The notes under the pieces were generated by a model. The model saw nothing but the letters and a program-made list of their open reading frames with translations, was not told the DNA's origin and did not search any database. The translations under genes were made by a program, and so were the position numbers. Shown piece by piece: positions 1 through 8,965 of a DNA stretch of 64,000 bases; positions within the stretch are counted from its first letter, which is position 1, and every line of letters begins with the position of its first letter. Source of the DNA: Bacteroidales bacterium (GTDB lineage: Bacteria; Bacteroidota; Bacteroidia; Bacteroidales; UBA10428); assembly GCA_016930375.1 (NCBI GenBank), contig JAFGGU010000054.1, positions 52,895 through 116,894 on the forward strand, given 5' to 3'.

Positions 1-433
1 TGGCCTGTCCTACCTGATGTACCAGGTCCGTATTCCAGGTGGAAGCCAACAGGGTTCCAATCGGGAATGCAGTACAATAATAGGTATTGTTATCCTTATC
101 GCGTGTCGGGCTGATGCGCACGCCGGCAGGGCCATCAGCCACTACCGAAGGAGTTATGCCAAGCCTGGGAATACCCAACGTGGTTCCGGAAGCGCCATCC
201 ACCAGAGATTTGGTTTCTCCGACTACCGGACCACCTGCTGGCATACCTGGTATATTCATGCCGGTACCAACTACTAATTTTGCCTTTTCTTCCAGCGTCA
301 TAGCTGCAATGACCTGTTTTACGGAAGCCTTCCCCAATTGAGGAGCCTGAGGCGCCTGTGCCTTTAAAGATAAAGCAGACAGATAACACAAGCCAAGTGT
401 TATGATCAATACAGAATTCCTTACATTTTTCAT
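1..433 (-). CDS. Glycoside hydrolase family 3 beta-glucosidase, N-terminal part (cut by window edge)
   Basis: The reading frame starts at ATG 433-431 and stays open to the left edge, giving the first 144 residues. Residues 1-26 are a signal peptide ending in Ala-Gln. The segment [14 protein letters not shown] (about 45-58) and DGPAGVR (100-106) are typical of the start of the GH3 (beta/alpha)8 barrel. Family members hydrolyse beta-linked glucosides or related sugars in the periplasm. The catalytic Asp and the C-terminal domains lie outside the window, so substrate cannot be judged. The spacer to the next gene (434-647) holds an octamer repeat array at its far end and no clear terminator. Confidence 0.88.
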   Translation of the reverse strand, partial: MKNVRNSVLIITLGLCYLSALSLKAQAPQAPQLGKASVKQVIAAMTLEEKAKLVVGTGMNIPGMPAGGPVVGETKSLVDGASGTTLGIPRLGITPSVVADGPAGVRISPTRDKDNNTYYCTAFPIGTLLASTWNTDLVHQVGQA

Positions 434-586
434 ATCATTTCCCATATTTAAAATTCATGATTCCGTCCCCATTTTTTTGGAGCCCTATCAGATAAAGGTA
501 GTAATTTACCGGGTGGAGGTAAATAAAATAGACAAACTGGTATTTTTTATAGATGATTGCTGTTAAAATCTGCAGATAAATGCTTC

Positions 587-646
587 GACTGCACAACTGC
601 AAGACTGCATGACTGCACGACTGCACGACTGCACGACTGCACGACT
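587..646. repeat. Octamer tandem array, about 7.5 units, consensus RACTGCAY
   Basis: Seven and a half units in strict 8-bp register (for example GACTGCAC), the last four identical. The array ends two bases before the stop codon (648-650) of the DUF5916 gene, so it sits in the 3' untranslated region of that minus-strand gene. The same octamer recurs as ACTGCACA in the array at 55693-55724. Confidence 0.9.
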
Positions 647-647
647 T

Positions 648-2891
648 TTATAGCCTGAACGTATGCGTATACTTCACCATCACCGCCCTGTTGTAAAATA
701 CCGGTGGATCAGGATCGGGGTGAACATTGCCGATGTATTCGTTTTCATCGATAACCAGGTAAAAATCATTGCCCTCTTTGGGATTGAAGCGCAATCTGAA
801 ATTCCCGACAAAATCGCCTGTAAAGCTGTTGTATTGAACCAGCAGGCTGGTCGACAATTTGATGTTGAACATATACAGCATGCTCACATTGGCGACATGA
901 CTTCTGAAGAATTTGTCGCGACCCGGAAAATTCACATAATTGAACTGGTATGATCCTTTCACCTGCAAACTTTGGGAAATGCTCATGGTGGGCATGATCA
1001 TGATGCTGAAATTTTTTCCGTCATAATACTCCCCGCCGTTGATCATGATCATGGCGTTATAAGGTTTCGACATCGGGGTAAACACCACGGCCTCGGCTCC
1101 GTAAAATTTATAATGGCCAACCGGTACGCCAACATCATCAGAAAGATCAAAAGCTTCATCCACGCCTTCCTGTTTATACATCAGGCTAAACATACCCCCC
1201 AGACCACTCTTTCCAAATACTTCAAAACCTGGTGCCACCATGAAGGTTTCAATATCTCCGCCTGTGGTTCTTGTCATCCTTTCCACGCGAACACCTGCTG
1301 CAGTGCTGAATATTTTTGATTCTGATCCCGGAAGCCAACCGTACCTCATTTCTCCTTCAAATCCTTGCGAACCAATGTACTTCATAAATCCCACCTGCGG
1401 ATCAAAATGGTCACCGAAATAAGCATAAGTCAGGTTGTAAGCAAATCCCTTATCGGACCTCCGTTCCCAATTGGCCCTGATCATGGTGGGTTTCATCGAC
1501 ATGGCATCGGCTCCAACTTCCTTGTTCTGGTTTTGTGCCAGTTTCAGATCCACATAATCATCACCGAAAACGCGCACCAGTCCATCTAATCCATAGGCCA
1601 CATCGTAGGTACCATCAGCTCCAATCTTGGTGGTTACCAATCCTCCCACATAGCTGTTAGGGTTGAATACCTGCCTTCTCAAGCGGGCCACGCCGAAATT
1701 GTTGGAAGGAATGGTATCCAGTTTCTGGGTTTGCATGTCGAGGAAACCGATATCCCATTTTCCGGCCCGGCCAATGAGTTTGACACCACCGAAAATCCTT
1801 GTCCGTTCTTCCTCTTCAATACCGATCCGGCGGCTGTAAAACATATCTGAGGTTCCGCCAAGCTTGTAGCTGAAAATGCTGGACCGTTCCTGGAAGAACA
1901 AGCGCTTTTCCGGAAAGTACAATGAATACCTCGTCAGGTTAACCTGCTGATCATCCGCTTCCACCTGGGCAAAATCGGTATTCAGGGTTACATCCATGGT
2001 CATGTTGCTGGTCAGGCTGTATTTCACATCAAGACCTACATCTATTTTCGGCTCATTTTCTTTCAAATACAGGGTTTCCTCGTCATTCAGGTCGTAATGA
2101 CGGCCATAACCACCAATTGCATAGGGAGATACATAAACCGGCCTGCTTGATTTAATACCCGTGAATGAAACATCTGCAGCCTGGGACGGTTTTATGGGCG
2201 CCATCATTCCATATTTCGGATCAATTGCCGGATAGGTATCCACTTCATTCCTGGAACTGATGGACCTTTGCACGATGAGTCCCATGGATACCGACTCACC
2301 CTGGGCCTGAAACCGCAGGCTTGAAAAAGGGATTCTCATCTCAACATACCAGCCTTTGTCGTCGCGGGAGGTTTTCACATCCCAAAAAGTATTCCAGCTG
2401 AGGTTTATCGTTCCTCCGCCGGGAGCTCCCATCTGGCCACCGCTGGACATATTCGCATCGCTTGAAACCGTATAATCAATCCTTAATCCCGAGGGCATGG
2501 TTCCGAAACCCATGGCATTTTCATTGTCATTAAAAGTATCGAGGATTATGGTAAATGCATCGGAATTCCTCGATTGCTCATCTCTCTTTTTGCTTGTTGA
2601 TTTTATTGTGGATGGATCTTTCGTAAATAATCTTGCCCCAACCCATAAAAAGTCTTTGTCATAGGCAATCATCACCTCACTTTTTTCCGAAGGTTCAGCG
2701 CCGTAATTGGGTCTGTGCATTACGAGAGGGAACATTTCCGCGTCGGTCCATGCATCTTCGAAGGGTAGTCCATCAAACTCGATATTCTCCAGGAGATGGT
2801 ATATTTTTACGGGTTCAGCAGCCGAAAGGGTAACACTTAATACCTGGAATAAAAGGATATATATGAAAGACCAATTGCTCCTAATATGCAT
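648..2891 (-). CDS. DUF5916 family protein with N-terminal CBM9-like domain
   Basis: A 747-residue exported protein. I chose ATG 2891-2889 because a hydrophobic signal peptide follows it directly; the longer frame begins only with TTG at 2951. After the signal peptide comes a CBM9/DOMON-like beta-sandwich (about 30-210), with the family's segments around VMIAYDKDFLWVGARL and the SDAFTIILDTF stretch. The rest matches the DUF5916 pattern of alternating amphipathic beta-strands, with a motif around YFPEKRLFFQE, and ends in Phe-Arg-Leu like an outer-membrane barrel. Family members are usually annotated as carbohydrate-binding or outer-membrane proteins of unknown function. No enzymatic activity can be assigned. 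Confidence 0.82.
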   Translation of the reverse strand: MHIRSNWSFIYILLFQVLSVTLSAAEPVKIYHLLENIEFDGLPFEDAWTDAEMFPLVMHRPNYGAEPSEKSEVMIAYDKDFLWVGARLFTKDPSTIKSTSKKRDEQSRNSDAFTIILDTFNDNENAMGFGTMPSGLRIDYTVSSDANMSSGGQMGAPGGGTINLSWNTFWDVKTSRDDKGWYVEMRIPFSSLRFQAQGESVSMGLIVQRSISSRNEVDTYPAIDPKYGMMAPIKPSQAADVSFTGIKSSRPVYVSPYAIGGYGRHYDLNDEETLYLKENEPKIDVGLDVKYSLTSNMTMDVTLNTDFAQVEADDQQVNLTRYSLYFPEKRLFFQERSSIFSYKLGGTSDMFYSRRIGIEEEERTRIFGGVKLIGRAGKWDIGFLDMQTQKLDTIPSNNFGVARLRRQVFNPNSYVGGLVTTKIGADGTYDVAYGLDGLVRVFGDDYVDLKLAQNQNKEVGADAMSMKPTMIRANWERRSDKGFAYNLTYAYFGDHFDPQVGFMKYIGSQGFEGEMRYGWLPGSESKIFSTAAGVRVERMTRTTGGDIETFMVAPGFEVFGKSGLGGMFSLMYKQEGVDEAFDLSDDVGVPVGHYKFYGAEAVVFTPMSKPYNAMIMINGGEYYDGKNFSIMIMPTMSISQSLQVKGSYQFNYVNFPGRDKFFRSHVANVSMLYMFNIKLSTSLLVQYNSFTGDFVGNFRLRFNPKEGNDFYLVIDENEYIGNVHPDPDPPVFYNRAVMVKYTHTFRL

Positions 2892-3019
2892 ATTTATAAA
2901 ATAAATGCAAAGTAAATGCAATTCCGTTGATTTTTGAAATTCAATCGACAAACAACTGTTTTCTGCCGTCCAAGAATGGAAACCCCCTTTCTGTTAATTA
3001 GCCTGTTTTATACGCACGA

Positions 3020-3064
3020 AGAGACGCATTGCTTTGGGTCACAATATGTATGCAATGCGTCTCT
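3020..3064. repeat. Perfect 13-bp hairpin overlapping the araC-type stop codon
   Basis: AGAGACGCATTGC (3020-3032) and its exact reverse complement (3052-3064) surround a 19-bp loop. The right arm covers two bases of the TAG stop of the AraC-type gene (3063-3065). There is no clear T-run, so it is not a textbook intrinsic terminator on either strand. From memory, palindromes built on GAGACGC...GCGTCTC recur in Bacteroidota and cyanobacterial genomes, so a REP-like repeat is likely. Confidence 0.7.
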
Positions 3065-3917
3065 ACTTCATCTGATCGCGAAAGATTCCGGGGGAGGTAT
3101 TGCAGTACAACCTGAACTGCCGGTTGAAATAGGAGATATTTTCATATCCGCACTCGAAAGCCACTTCACTGATGGCTTTATCAGTTTCGGACAATAATTT
3201 CCTGGCATGCATGATTCGTGTTTCATTCACGAATTCCGTGAATTTCTTTTTGGTTTTGCGCTTAAAGTACCTGCAAAATGCGGCCCTTTGCATGTTAGCG
3301 ACCGAAGCTGCTATCCCGAATGTAATTTCTTTCTGGAAATTTTCAGCCACGTATTTGTATACATCATTAATTACCTTGGATTCACTAAGACTTTCAGCAC
3401 TCAGGTTATTCCCGGCACTCAGAAGTTTTGTATTTCGCTTTCCTGCCAGTTCATTAAGGATCAACAAGAAATCCCCCAGTCTCTCCAGGTTTTTTTTATG
3501 ATTTAGTTCCAACATTCTATCGATTAGGGCTTTTGATGGATTCAATATCTGTACGCCAAGTTCAGCTTTTTTAATAAGCCTGTTAAGTTGTGAAACTTCA
3601 GTTTTACTGAAGAAATTAATACCAAGGAAGTCGCGTCTGAAAAGAACTACCACAGCATGAGCCAGTATGTTTCCCTTTTCATAACCACGGTTATTGTAAA
3701 AACAATGTGGCAGCCCCGGAGCAAAAAGAAAAATATCCCCATCACTAAAATTGGTCACAGTGTTGCCTACATAAAGCTTACCATTACTTTTTTTAATAAG
3801 GATCAGTTCGAACTCATCGTGCAGGTGAAAAGGGGATGTGAAACGGGTTTGAATAAACTCCTGGTGATGGAATAAGCTGTTCTCATCCACTATCAGTTTT
3901 TCATATGAAATCTGCAT
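3063..3917 (-). CDS. AraC family transcriptional regulator
   Basis: 284 residues. The N-terminal half is a cupin-like sensor domain (GDIFLFAPGLPHCF, about 60-73). The last 100 residues are a double helix-turn-helix AraC domain, including KAISEVAFECGYENISYFNRQF. It is divergent from the aldolase-led sugar operon at 4048, and two direct repeats in the shared spacer fit AraC half-site geometry, so it probably activates that operon in response to a sugar. The inducer is unknown. Its stop codon is inside a perfect hairpin. Confidence 0.92.
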   Translation of the reverse strand: MQISYEKLIVDENSLFHHQEFIQTRFTSPFHLHDEFELILIKKSNGKLYVGNTVTNFSDGDIFLFAPGLPHCFYNNRGYEKGNILAHAVVVLFRRDFLGINFFSKTEVSQLNRLIKKAELGVQILNPSKALIDRMLELNHKKNLERLGDFLLILNELAGKRNTKLLSAGNNLSAESLSESKVINDVYKYVAENFQKEITFGIAASVANMQRAAFCRYFKRKTKKKFTEFVNETRIMHARKLLSETDKAISEVAFECGYENISYFNRQFRLYCNTSPGIFRDQMK

Positions 3918-3923
3918 AATATT

Positions 3924-3954
3924 AACAGTAATTGGTTTAATAAAGAACAGTAAT
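3924..3954. promoter_or_regulatory. Candidate AraC-type operator: direct repeat AACAGTAAT, 22 bp apart
   Basis: AACAGTAAT occurs at 3924-3932 and again, identically, at 3946-3954. A centre spacing of 22 bp is two helical turns, the usual layout of AraC-family half-sites. The pair lies in the 130-bp spacer between the divergent AraC gene (start 3917) and the aldolase (start 4048). Binding is inferred, not shown. Confidence 0.5.
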
Positions 3955-4047
3955 GTAAATATAGTACAAGATATGGCAAATCAGTTGCTACATTTCAGGA
4001 TTTTAAGGTTGTAAATTCGTTACGTATCAAAACCAATATACAGTAAA

Positions 4048-4971
4048 ATGAAAATCAAGCCCTTTGGCACAAGTGAAATTATACTCCAGGCATGGAAAAA
4101 AGGAATTGTAGTTCCCGGGTTTAACATCCCGTACCTTCCGATGATGGAGCCGGTCGTCAGGGCGCTGCGGGACACCGGCACATTCGGACTGATCATGGTG
4201 GCGAGGCTGGAATGGATCAAATTCAAATCCGGCAGCATGAAAAGTATCCGTGATGAATATGAAAAGCAGAAGGATCTGCGTTTTACCCGGCTTCACCTCG
4301 ATCATGTGCCGGTCATTGATGAGGATAACCTGCTCACTGATTTTGAAACCATCATCTCTGAAGCGATTGGACTGGGATATGATTCGGTTATGATCGACGG
4401 ATCAAGGCTTTCACTGGAGGACAATATCAAAAGCACCCGGAAAATTACAGCTCTCGCACACAGTGCCGGAATCCCTGTGGAGGCCGAACTGGGTGCCGTG
4501 ATGGGCCATGAATCGGGACCGTTACCACCCTATGAGGAGCTGTTTGCCACCGGTAAGGGATTCACTTCCCTGGAAGAGGCCCTGAAATTTGTTAAGGAAA
4601 CGCAAACCGACTGGTTATCCGTTGCCATAGGCAATGTTCACGGGGCCATATCTACTGCGGCACGTACTGAAAAAAAGATTGAAGCCCGGCTGGCCATTCC
4701 CCACCTTGAGAAAATTAACAATACACTTCACATTCCGCTTGTATTACACGGAGGTACGGGAATTGCCAAGGAATACCTGATGCAATCCTTCAAACAGGGT
4801 ATAGCCAAGATCAATATTGCAACGGCCATCCGGCAACCCTATGAGAAATTAATGAACAGCTCCGTAAAAGCGGCTCAGGATGCTGTTTATAATGAGATGC
4901 TGGATATCATCCGGAAACAGCTTGAAATTGCCGGATCCGCAAACCGCATATTTGACGACAGTAATATATAA
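4048..4971 (+). CDS. Class II (zinc) ketose-bisphosphate aldolase family protein
   Basis: 307 residues of the fructose-bisphosphate / tagatose-bisphosphate aldolase class II family. Visible motifs are HLDH (83-86, catalytic and zinc-ligand region), VEAELGAVMG (144-153), the zinc-ligand region NVHG (196-199), LHGGTG (233-238) and KINIATA (254-260). It would split a phosphorylated ketose into dihydroxyacetone phosphate and an aldehyde. It leads a run of six tightly spaced plus-strand genes including an isomerase and a sugar kinase, so its substrate is probably the ketose phosphate made by that kinase rather than glycolytic fructose-1,6-bisphosphate. Exact specificity is not readable. Confidence 0.9.
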   Translation: MKIKPFGTSEIILQAWKKGIVVPGFNIPYLPMMEPVVRALRDTGTFGLIMVARLEWIKFKSGSMKSIRDEYEKQKDLRFTRLHLDHVPVIDEDNLLTDFETIISEAIGLGYDSVMIDGSRLSLEDNIKSTRKITALAHSAGIPVEAELGAVMGHESGPLPPYEELFATGKGFTSLEEALKFVKETQTDWLSVAIGNVHGAISTAARTEKKIEARLAIPHLEKINNTLHIPLVLHGGTGIAKEYLMQSFKQGIAKINIATAIRQPYEKLMNSSVKAAQDAVYNEMLDIIRKQLEIAGSANRIFDDSNI

Positions 4972-4981
4972 TACTAATCCT

Positions 4982-6388
4982 ATGAAAGATCAAAAAGCAA
5001 CATTCGCATTGTATTTTGGCAACAGGGGATTCTTTCCTGAATCATTGATTGCCATAGCCCGCAAGGAAGTCAGCGAGACACTTAAAAAACTGGGGCACGG
5101 CATCCTGATGATGGACAGCCACCTGACCCGCTACGGAGCCATTGAAACTACTGAAGAAGGCAGGAAATATGCTAAATTCCTGCAGGACAACCGGGGTAAA
5201 TTCGATGGTGTCATCCTGGTACTTCCAAACTTCGGAGATGAAAACGGTGCAGCTGCCGCTTTACAGGATGCAGGTGTGCCCATTTATATCCTCGCTTATC
5301 CGGATGAACTGGATAAAATGGATTTTCAGCAGCGCCGTGACGCTTTCTGCGGGAAATTCTCCATCATGGATGTGTTTTACCAGTACCGGCTACCCTATAC
5401 TGTTTTCCCTCCTCACACCCTGCATCCATCTTCAAAAGAGTTCAAACAGCAAATTGACGCATTTGATAAGGTATGCAAAATCGTTAAAGGCATGAAAAGG
5501 ATGACCGTAGGAGCTATCGGGGCAAGGACCACAGCATTTAAAACGGTTCGTTTTGACGAACTGGCTCTGCAGAAATACGGGATAACAACTGAAGCCCTCG
5601 ATTTGTCAGAAGTTTTCAGCAGGGTACGCAAGCTGGACATAACTACCAAGGCATCGAAAGAAAAAGCAAACAGACTGAAAAACTATACCAACTTTAAAAA
5701 AGTTCCTGAAAAAGCATTTGAAAACCTGGTACGATTTGGTGTCGTGATCGACGAGATCATTGATGAATATAGGATGGATACTCTCGCCTTGCGTTGCTGG
5801 ATCGAAATGGAAAAGGATTTTGGCGTAGCTCCCTGTGTTCTTCTTAGTGAAATCAACGATCGTGGTATACCGGCAGCCTGTGAACTGGATATCTGCAATG
5901 CCATCACCATGTATGCACTGAACCTGGCATCGGGGAAACCGGCAACCTGTCTCGATTGGAACAACAATTACGGTGATGAGCCCGATAAATGCATACTCTT
6001 CCATTGCGGACCTGTACCCCAAAGTCTTATGACCGCCAAAGGAGAAGTTATTGAACATCCCATGTTTGCCAAGTCATTTGGTGCAGGCTGTGGCTTTGGC
6101 TGCAATGTGGGTCGCATCGCGCCCAACCCGATCACCTTTGCCAGCTCAAAAACACAGGACGGGAAACTTTTTGTGTATATGGGCGAAGGTAAGTTTACCA
6201 AAGATCCAATACAGGAAGGCTTTTTCGGTTGCGGAGGAGTTGCGCAGATCGATAACCTGCAGGAAAAACTATATAAAATCGGTTACAACGGATACCGGCA
6301 TCATGTGAGCGTGACGCCCGGACTTTTCTCTCAGGCATTGCGGGAAGCCTGCACCCGTTACCTGGGTTACGAAATCACTGAAATTTAA
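4982..6388 (+). CDS. L-fucose/L-arabinose isomerase-like protein
   Basis: 468 residues, start taken at ATG 4982, ten bases after the aldolase stop; a longer in-frame start would overlap the aldolase. The N-terminal part resembles the Rossmann-like domain of the FucI/AraA fold (GVILVLPNFGDENGAAAAL). CELDICNAITMY and FHCGPVP fit the metal-binding region of the fucose-isomerase C-terminal domain. It is shorter than classical FucI (about 590 residues), and related short proteins are called fucose isomerase-like. The expected role is aldose-ketose isomerisation of an unidentified sugar, feeding the following kinase. Confidence 0.82.
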   Translation: MKDQKATFALYFGNRGFFPESLIAIARKEVSETLKKLGHGILMMDSHLTRYGAIETTEEGRKYAKFLQDNRGKFDGVILVLPNFGDENGAAAALQDAGVPIYILAYPDELDKMDFQQRRDAFCGKFSIMDVFYQYRLPYTVFPPHTLHPSSKEFKQQIDAFDKVCKIVKGMKRMTVGAIGARTTAFKTVRFDELALQKYGITTEALDLSEVFSRVRKLDITTKASKEKANRLKNYTNFKKVPEKAFENLVRFGVVIDEIIDEYRMDTLALRCWIEMEKDFGVAPCVLLSEINDRGIPAACELDICNAITMYALNLASGKPATCLDWNNNYGDEPDKCILFHCGPVPQSLMTAKGEVIEHPMFAKSFGAGCGFGCNVGRIAPNPITFASSKTQDGKLFVYMGEGKFTKDPIQEGFFGCGGVAQIDNLQEKLYKIGYNGYRHHVSVTPGLFSQALREACTRYLGYEITEI

Positions 6389-6399
6389 AACACAATATC

Positions 6400-7908
6400 T
6401 TGAGTTACCTGGGCTTGGACATAGGTACCGGAGGATGCAAGGCGGTTGTATTTGACAGCAATGGGAAGGAACTGGCTTCTTCTTTCAGGGAATATGCTGT
6501 TTTACATCCTTATCCCGACTGGGCGGAACTCAATCCGGAAGAAGTGATCACCCAATGTTTTGAAGTGATAACAGAGGTAAATGCAAGTGTTTCCGATCCT
6601 GTAACAGCAATGAGTATCTCAAGCCAGGGAGAAGCATTTGCGCCCGTCGGCGGTGACGGAAAAATACTGGGGAATGCGATGGTCTCTTCGGATTCCAGGG
6701 CAAGGGATATTGCAACCCGCTGGAGCAGCAGTTTCGGAAATGAGAAAATCTATCACATTACAGGACATACACCGCATCCCTTATTTACTTTGTTTAAAAT
6801 ACTCTGGATTAAAGAAAACCAACCGGATGTATGGAATAATACCAGATATTTCTTATGCTTCGAAGATTTATTCCATTACAGGATGGGACTTGAACCAAAG
6901 ATCAGCTGGCCCCTGGCCGGAAGGACAATGCTATTTGACGTTCTTCACCATCAATGGAGCAAAGAAATTCTCGAGGCTGTTGGTTTGCTGCCTGAAAGGC
7001 TGGCAATACCCTCATTATCAGGCGAAATAACCGGAATCATCAAGCCGGAAAACGGTCTTAAATTGGGTTTTAAAAATGGGGTTACTTTGGTAGCCGGTGG
7101 CCATGATCAAACCTGTGCGGCATTGGGAGCAGGGGTGATTGAGACAGGTATGTGCATGTATGCCACCGGTTCCGTGGAATGCTTTTGTCCCATTCTTGAT
7201 AAACCAAGCTTCTCAGAAGAGTTGCAACGGAATAACCTCTGCTGCTATGATTATACCGTCAGGGGAAAGTACACCAGTGTTGCCTACAGTTTAACAGGAG
7301 GCAATATACTGCGGTGGATGCGTGATGAATTGGGACAATCTGAGAAAGCCATATCCGCAAGATCCGGGCAAAATGCCTATGCCCTTCTTTTGGATACCAT
7401 GCCCTCCCGGCCTTCCGATCTGCTTGTACTGCCCTATTTTTCTGCAACAGGGACACCCTATTTTGATACCAGGGCCAAGGGAGCGATAATAGGACTTCAG
7501 CTGTCAACCACAAAAGGCGAAATAACCAGGGCATTGCTCGAAGGTGTGGCCCTTGAAATGAAATTGAATCTTCAGCTGATGGAGAAATCAGGAATGAAAA
7601 TCAACACGCTTATTGCTACCGGAGGAGGAACCCGTAATCCCAAATGGACACAACTCAAGGCAGATGTGTTGAACAAGAAGATCATCGTACGTGACATCAG
7701 CGAAGCAGGATGTTTTGGCGCAGCACTGCTCGCTCAGAGCGCTACAGAAAACATACCTGTTGTGGAATTACTCAGGGATAATACTTCAAAAACGGAAGAA
7801 TTCACACCTAATCCTGAAAATGCAAAAATATATGATAAGAAATTCATTACCTACAAACAGCTTTATCCTGTTCTGAAACAATTCTGGTCAGAAAAACAAA
7901 CAGATTAA
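6400..7908 (+). CDS. FGGY family carbohydrate kinase (xylulokinase-like), TTG start
   Basis: 502 residues. The frame begins with TTG at 6400; the first residues SYLGLDIGTGGCKAVVFD already form the FGGY phosphate-binding loop, so no later start is possible and no upstream ATG is in frame. Other family features are GGHDQTCAALGAG in the middle and ATGGGTRNPKWTQLKADVL near the C-terminus. It should phosphorylate a ketose with ATP in the cytoplasm. Its place between the isomerase and DUF4432 genes suggests isomerise, phosphorylate, then cleave with the aldolase. Xylulokinase is the closest general label, but specificity is open. Confidence 0.9.
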   Translation: MSYLGLDIGTGGCKAVVFDSNGKELASSFREYAVLHPYPDWAELNPEEVITQCFEVITEVNASVSDPVTAMSISSQGEAFAPVGGDGKILGNAMVSSDSRARDIATRWSSSFGNEKIYHITGHTPHPLFTLFKILWIKENQPDVWNNTRYFLCFEDLFHYRMGLEPKISWPLAGRTMLFDVLHHQWSKEILEAVGLLPERLAIPSLSGEITGIIKPENGLKLGFKNGVTLVAGGHDQTCAALGAGVIETGMCMYATGSVECFCPILDKPSFSEELQRNNLCCYDYTVRGKYTSVAYSLTGGNILRWMRDELGQSEKAISARSGQNAYALLLDTMPSRPSDLLVLPYFSATGTPYFDTRAKGAIIGLQLSTTKGEITRALLEGVALEMKLNLQLMEKSGMKINTLIATGGGTRNPKWTQLKADVLNKKIIVRDISEAGCFGAALLAQSATENIPVVELLRDNTSKTEEFTPNPENAKIYDKKFITYKQLYPVLKQFWSEKQTD

Positions 7909-7943
7909 ATCTGTATCTTTCTGTAAACTTTACATGTAATGTC

Positions 7944-8951
7944 ATGGATAAATCGGAAAAATTAAAATACATCGGAAACCTTTCTCAGCAGGGTGGTTGT
8001 CGTCATTATACACTAAACGACGGCTGGGGACGAGGACTGAGGGCTACTGATATAAATACCGGGAGCGGACTGCAATACACAGTCCTGCCGGACCGTGGAA
8101 TGGATATTTCACTGGCAAGTTTCAAGGGAATGAACCTGGTTTACCTTACCTGCAATGGCGAAACTAACCCGGCATATTATGAACCGGAAGGGATTGGTTG
8201 GTTGCGCACATTTGCCGCCGGTCTGCTCACTACCTGCGGACTAACCTACCTTGGCCCTCCCTGTGAGGATGGTGGCGAGCAACTCGGATTGCATGGGAGG
8301 TTTTCCACACTCCCTGCCAGACAATTTTCCGACCTGTCGGGTTGGAACGGCAATGACTACATCTGCCGGGTAAGCGGAATCCTCGAAGAGGGATATATTT
8401 TCGGTAACAAGCTGAGGATGGAACGTGACATATCTTCTGTCTGCGGCCAGAACATGATCCGTATTACAGACAGGATCACCAATTTCGGGAGTGCCCCAAG
8501 TCCATATACCATTCTTTATCATATGAACTTTGGTTACCCCCTGCTGACCGAGGATGCCGAACTGGTGATCGATCCCCTGGACTCTTCACCCCGCGACGCA
8601 AATGCTGTTCCCGGGATAAAGGAATTCAGAAATTTCATAAAGCCCCAGCAGTCCTACAAGGAACAGGTTTTCTTTCATACCATGAAAGGCAATGCCCGGG
8701 GAGAAACCACAGTCACCCTGCAAAACAAGCAGGCCGGAGTAGCTGTAAGCATGATCTTCAATGTAAACCAGCTTCCCTATATAACGGAGTGGAAAATGAT
8801 GGGATATGGTGAATACGTATTGGGGATCGAACCCTGTAATGTGCTTTGCAAATCACGGAAAGCGCTCCGCGACGAGAACAACTTACCCATGCTGCAGCCG
8901 GGAGAAAGTACAAGCAATGTGATTGAAGTCCTGGTTAACGAATATATCTGA
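7944..8951 (+). CDS. DUF4432 family protein (aldose-1-epimerase-like fold)
   Basis: 335 residues, no signal peptide. Segments such as YTVLPDRGMDISLASFKGMNL, GLTYLGPPCEDGGEQLGLHGR and VLGIEPCNV match the DUF4432 group of galactose-mutarotase-like proteins. A cytoplasmic mutarotase supplying the right anomer to the isomerase or kinase is a reasonable guess. It lies 35 bp after the kinase gene and 14 bp before the dehydrogenase gene, clearly in the same operon. Confidence 0.85.
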   Translation: MDKSEKLKYIGNLSQQGGCRHYTLNDGWGRGLRATDINTGSGLQYTVLPDRGMDISLASFKGMNLVYLTCNGETNPAYYEPEGIGWLRTFAAGLLTTCGLTYLGPPCEDGGEQLGLHGRFSTLPARQFSDLSGWNGNDYICRVSGILEEGYIFGNKLRMERDISSVCGQNMIRITDRITNFGSAPSPYTILYHMNFGYPLLTEDAELVIDPLDSSPRDANAVPGIKEFRNFIKPQQSYKEQVFFHTMKGNARGETTVTLQNKQAGVAVSMIFNVNQLPYITEWKMMGYGEYVLGIEPCNVLCKSRKALRDENNLPMLQPGESTSNVIEVLVNEYI

Positions 8952-8965
8952 TTTAGTACCTATAT

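Noticed and set aside
435..626. Minus-strand open frame of 63 codons
   Set aside because: Most of its start comes from the octamer array, there is no family resemblance and composition is low-complexity.
8241..8522. Minus-strand open frame of 93 codons and similar long antisense frames throughout
   Set aside because: All are shadows of well-supported genes on the other strand and lack family motifs.
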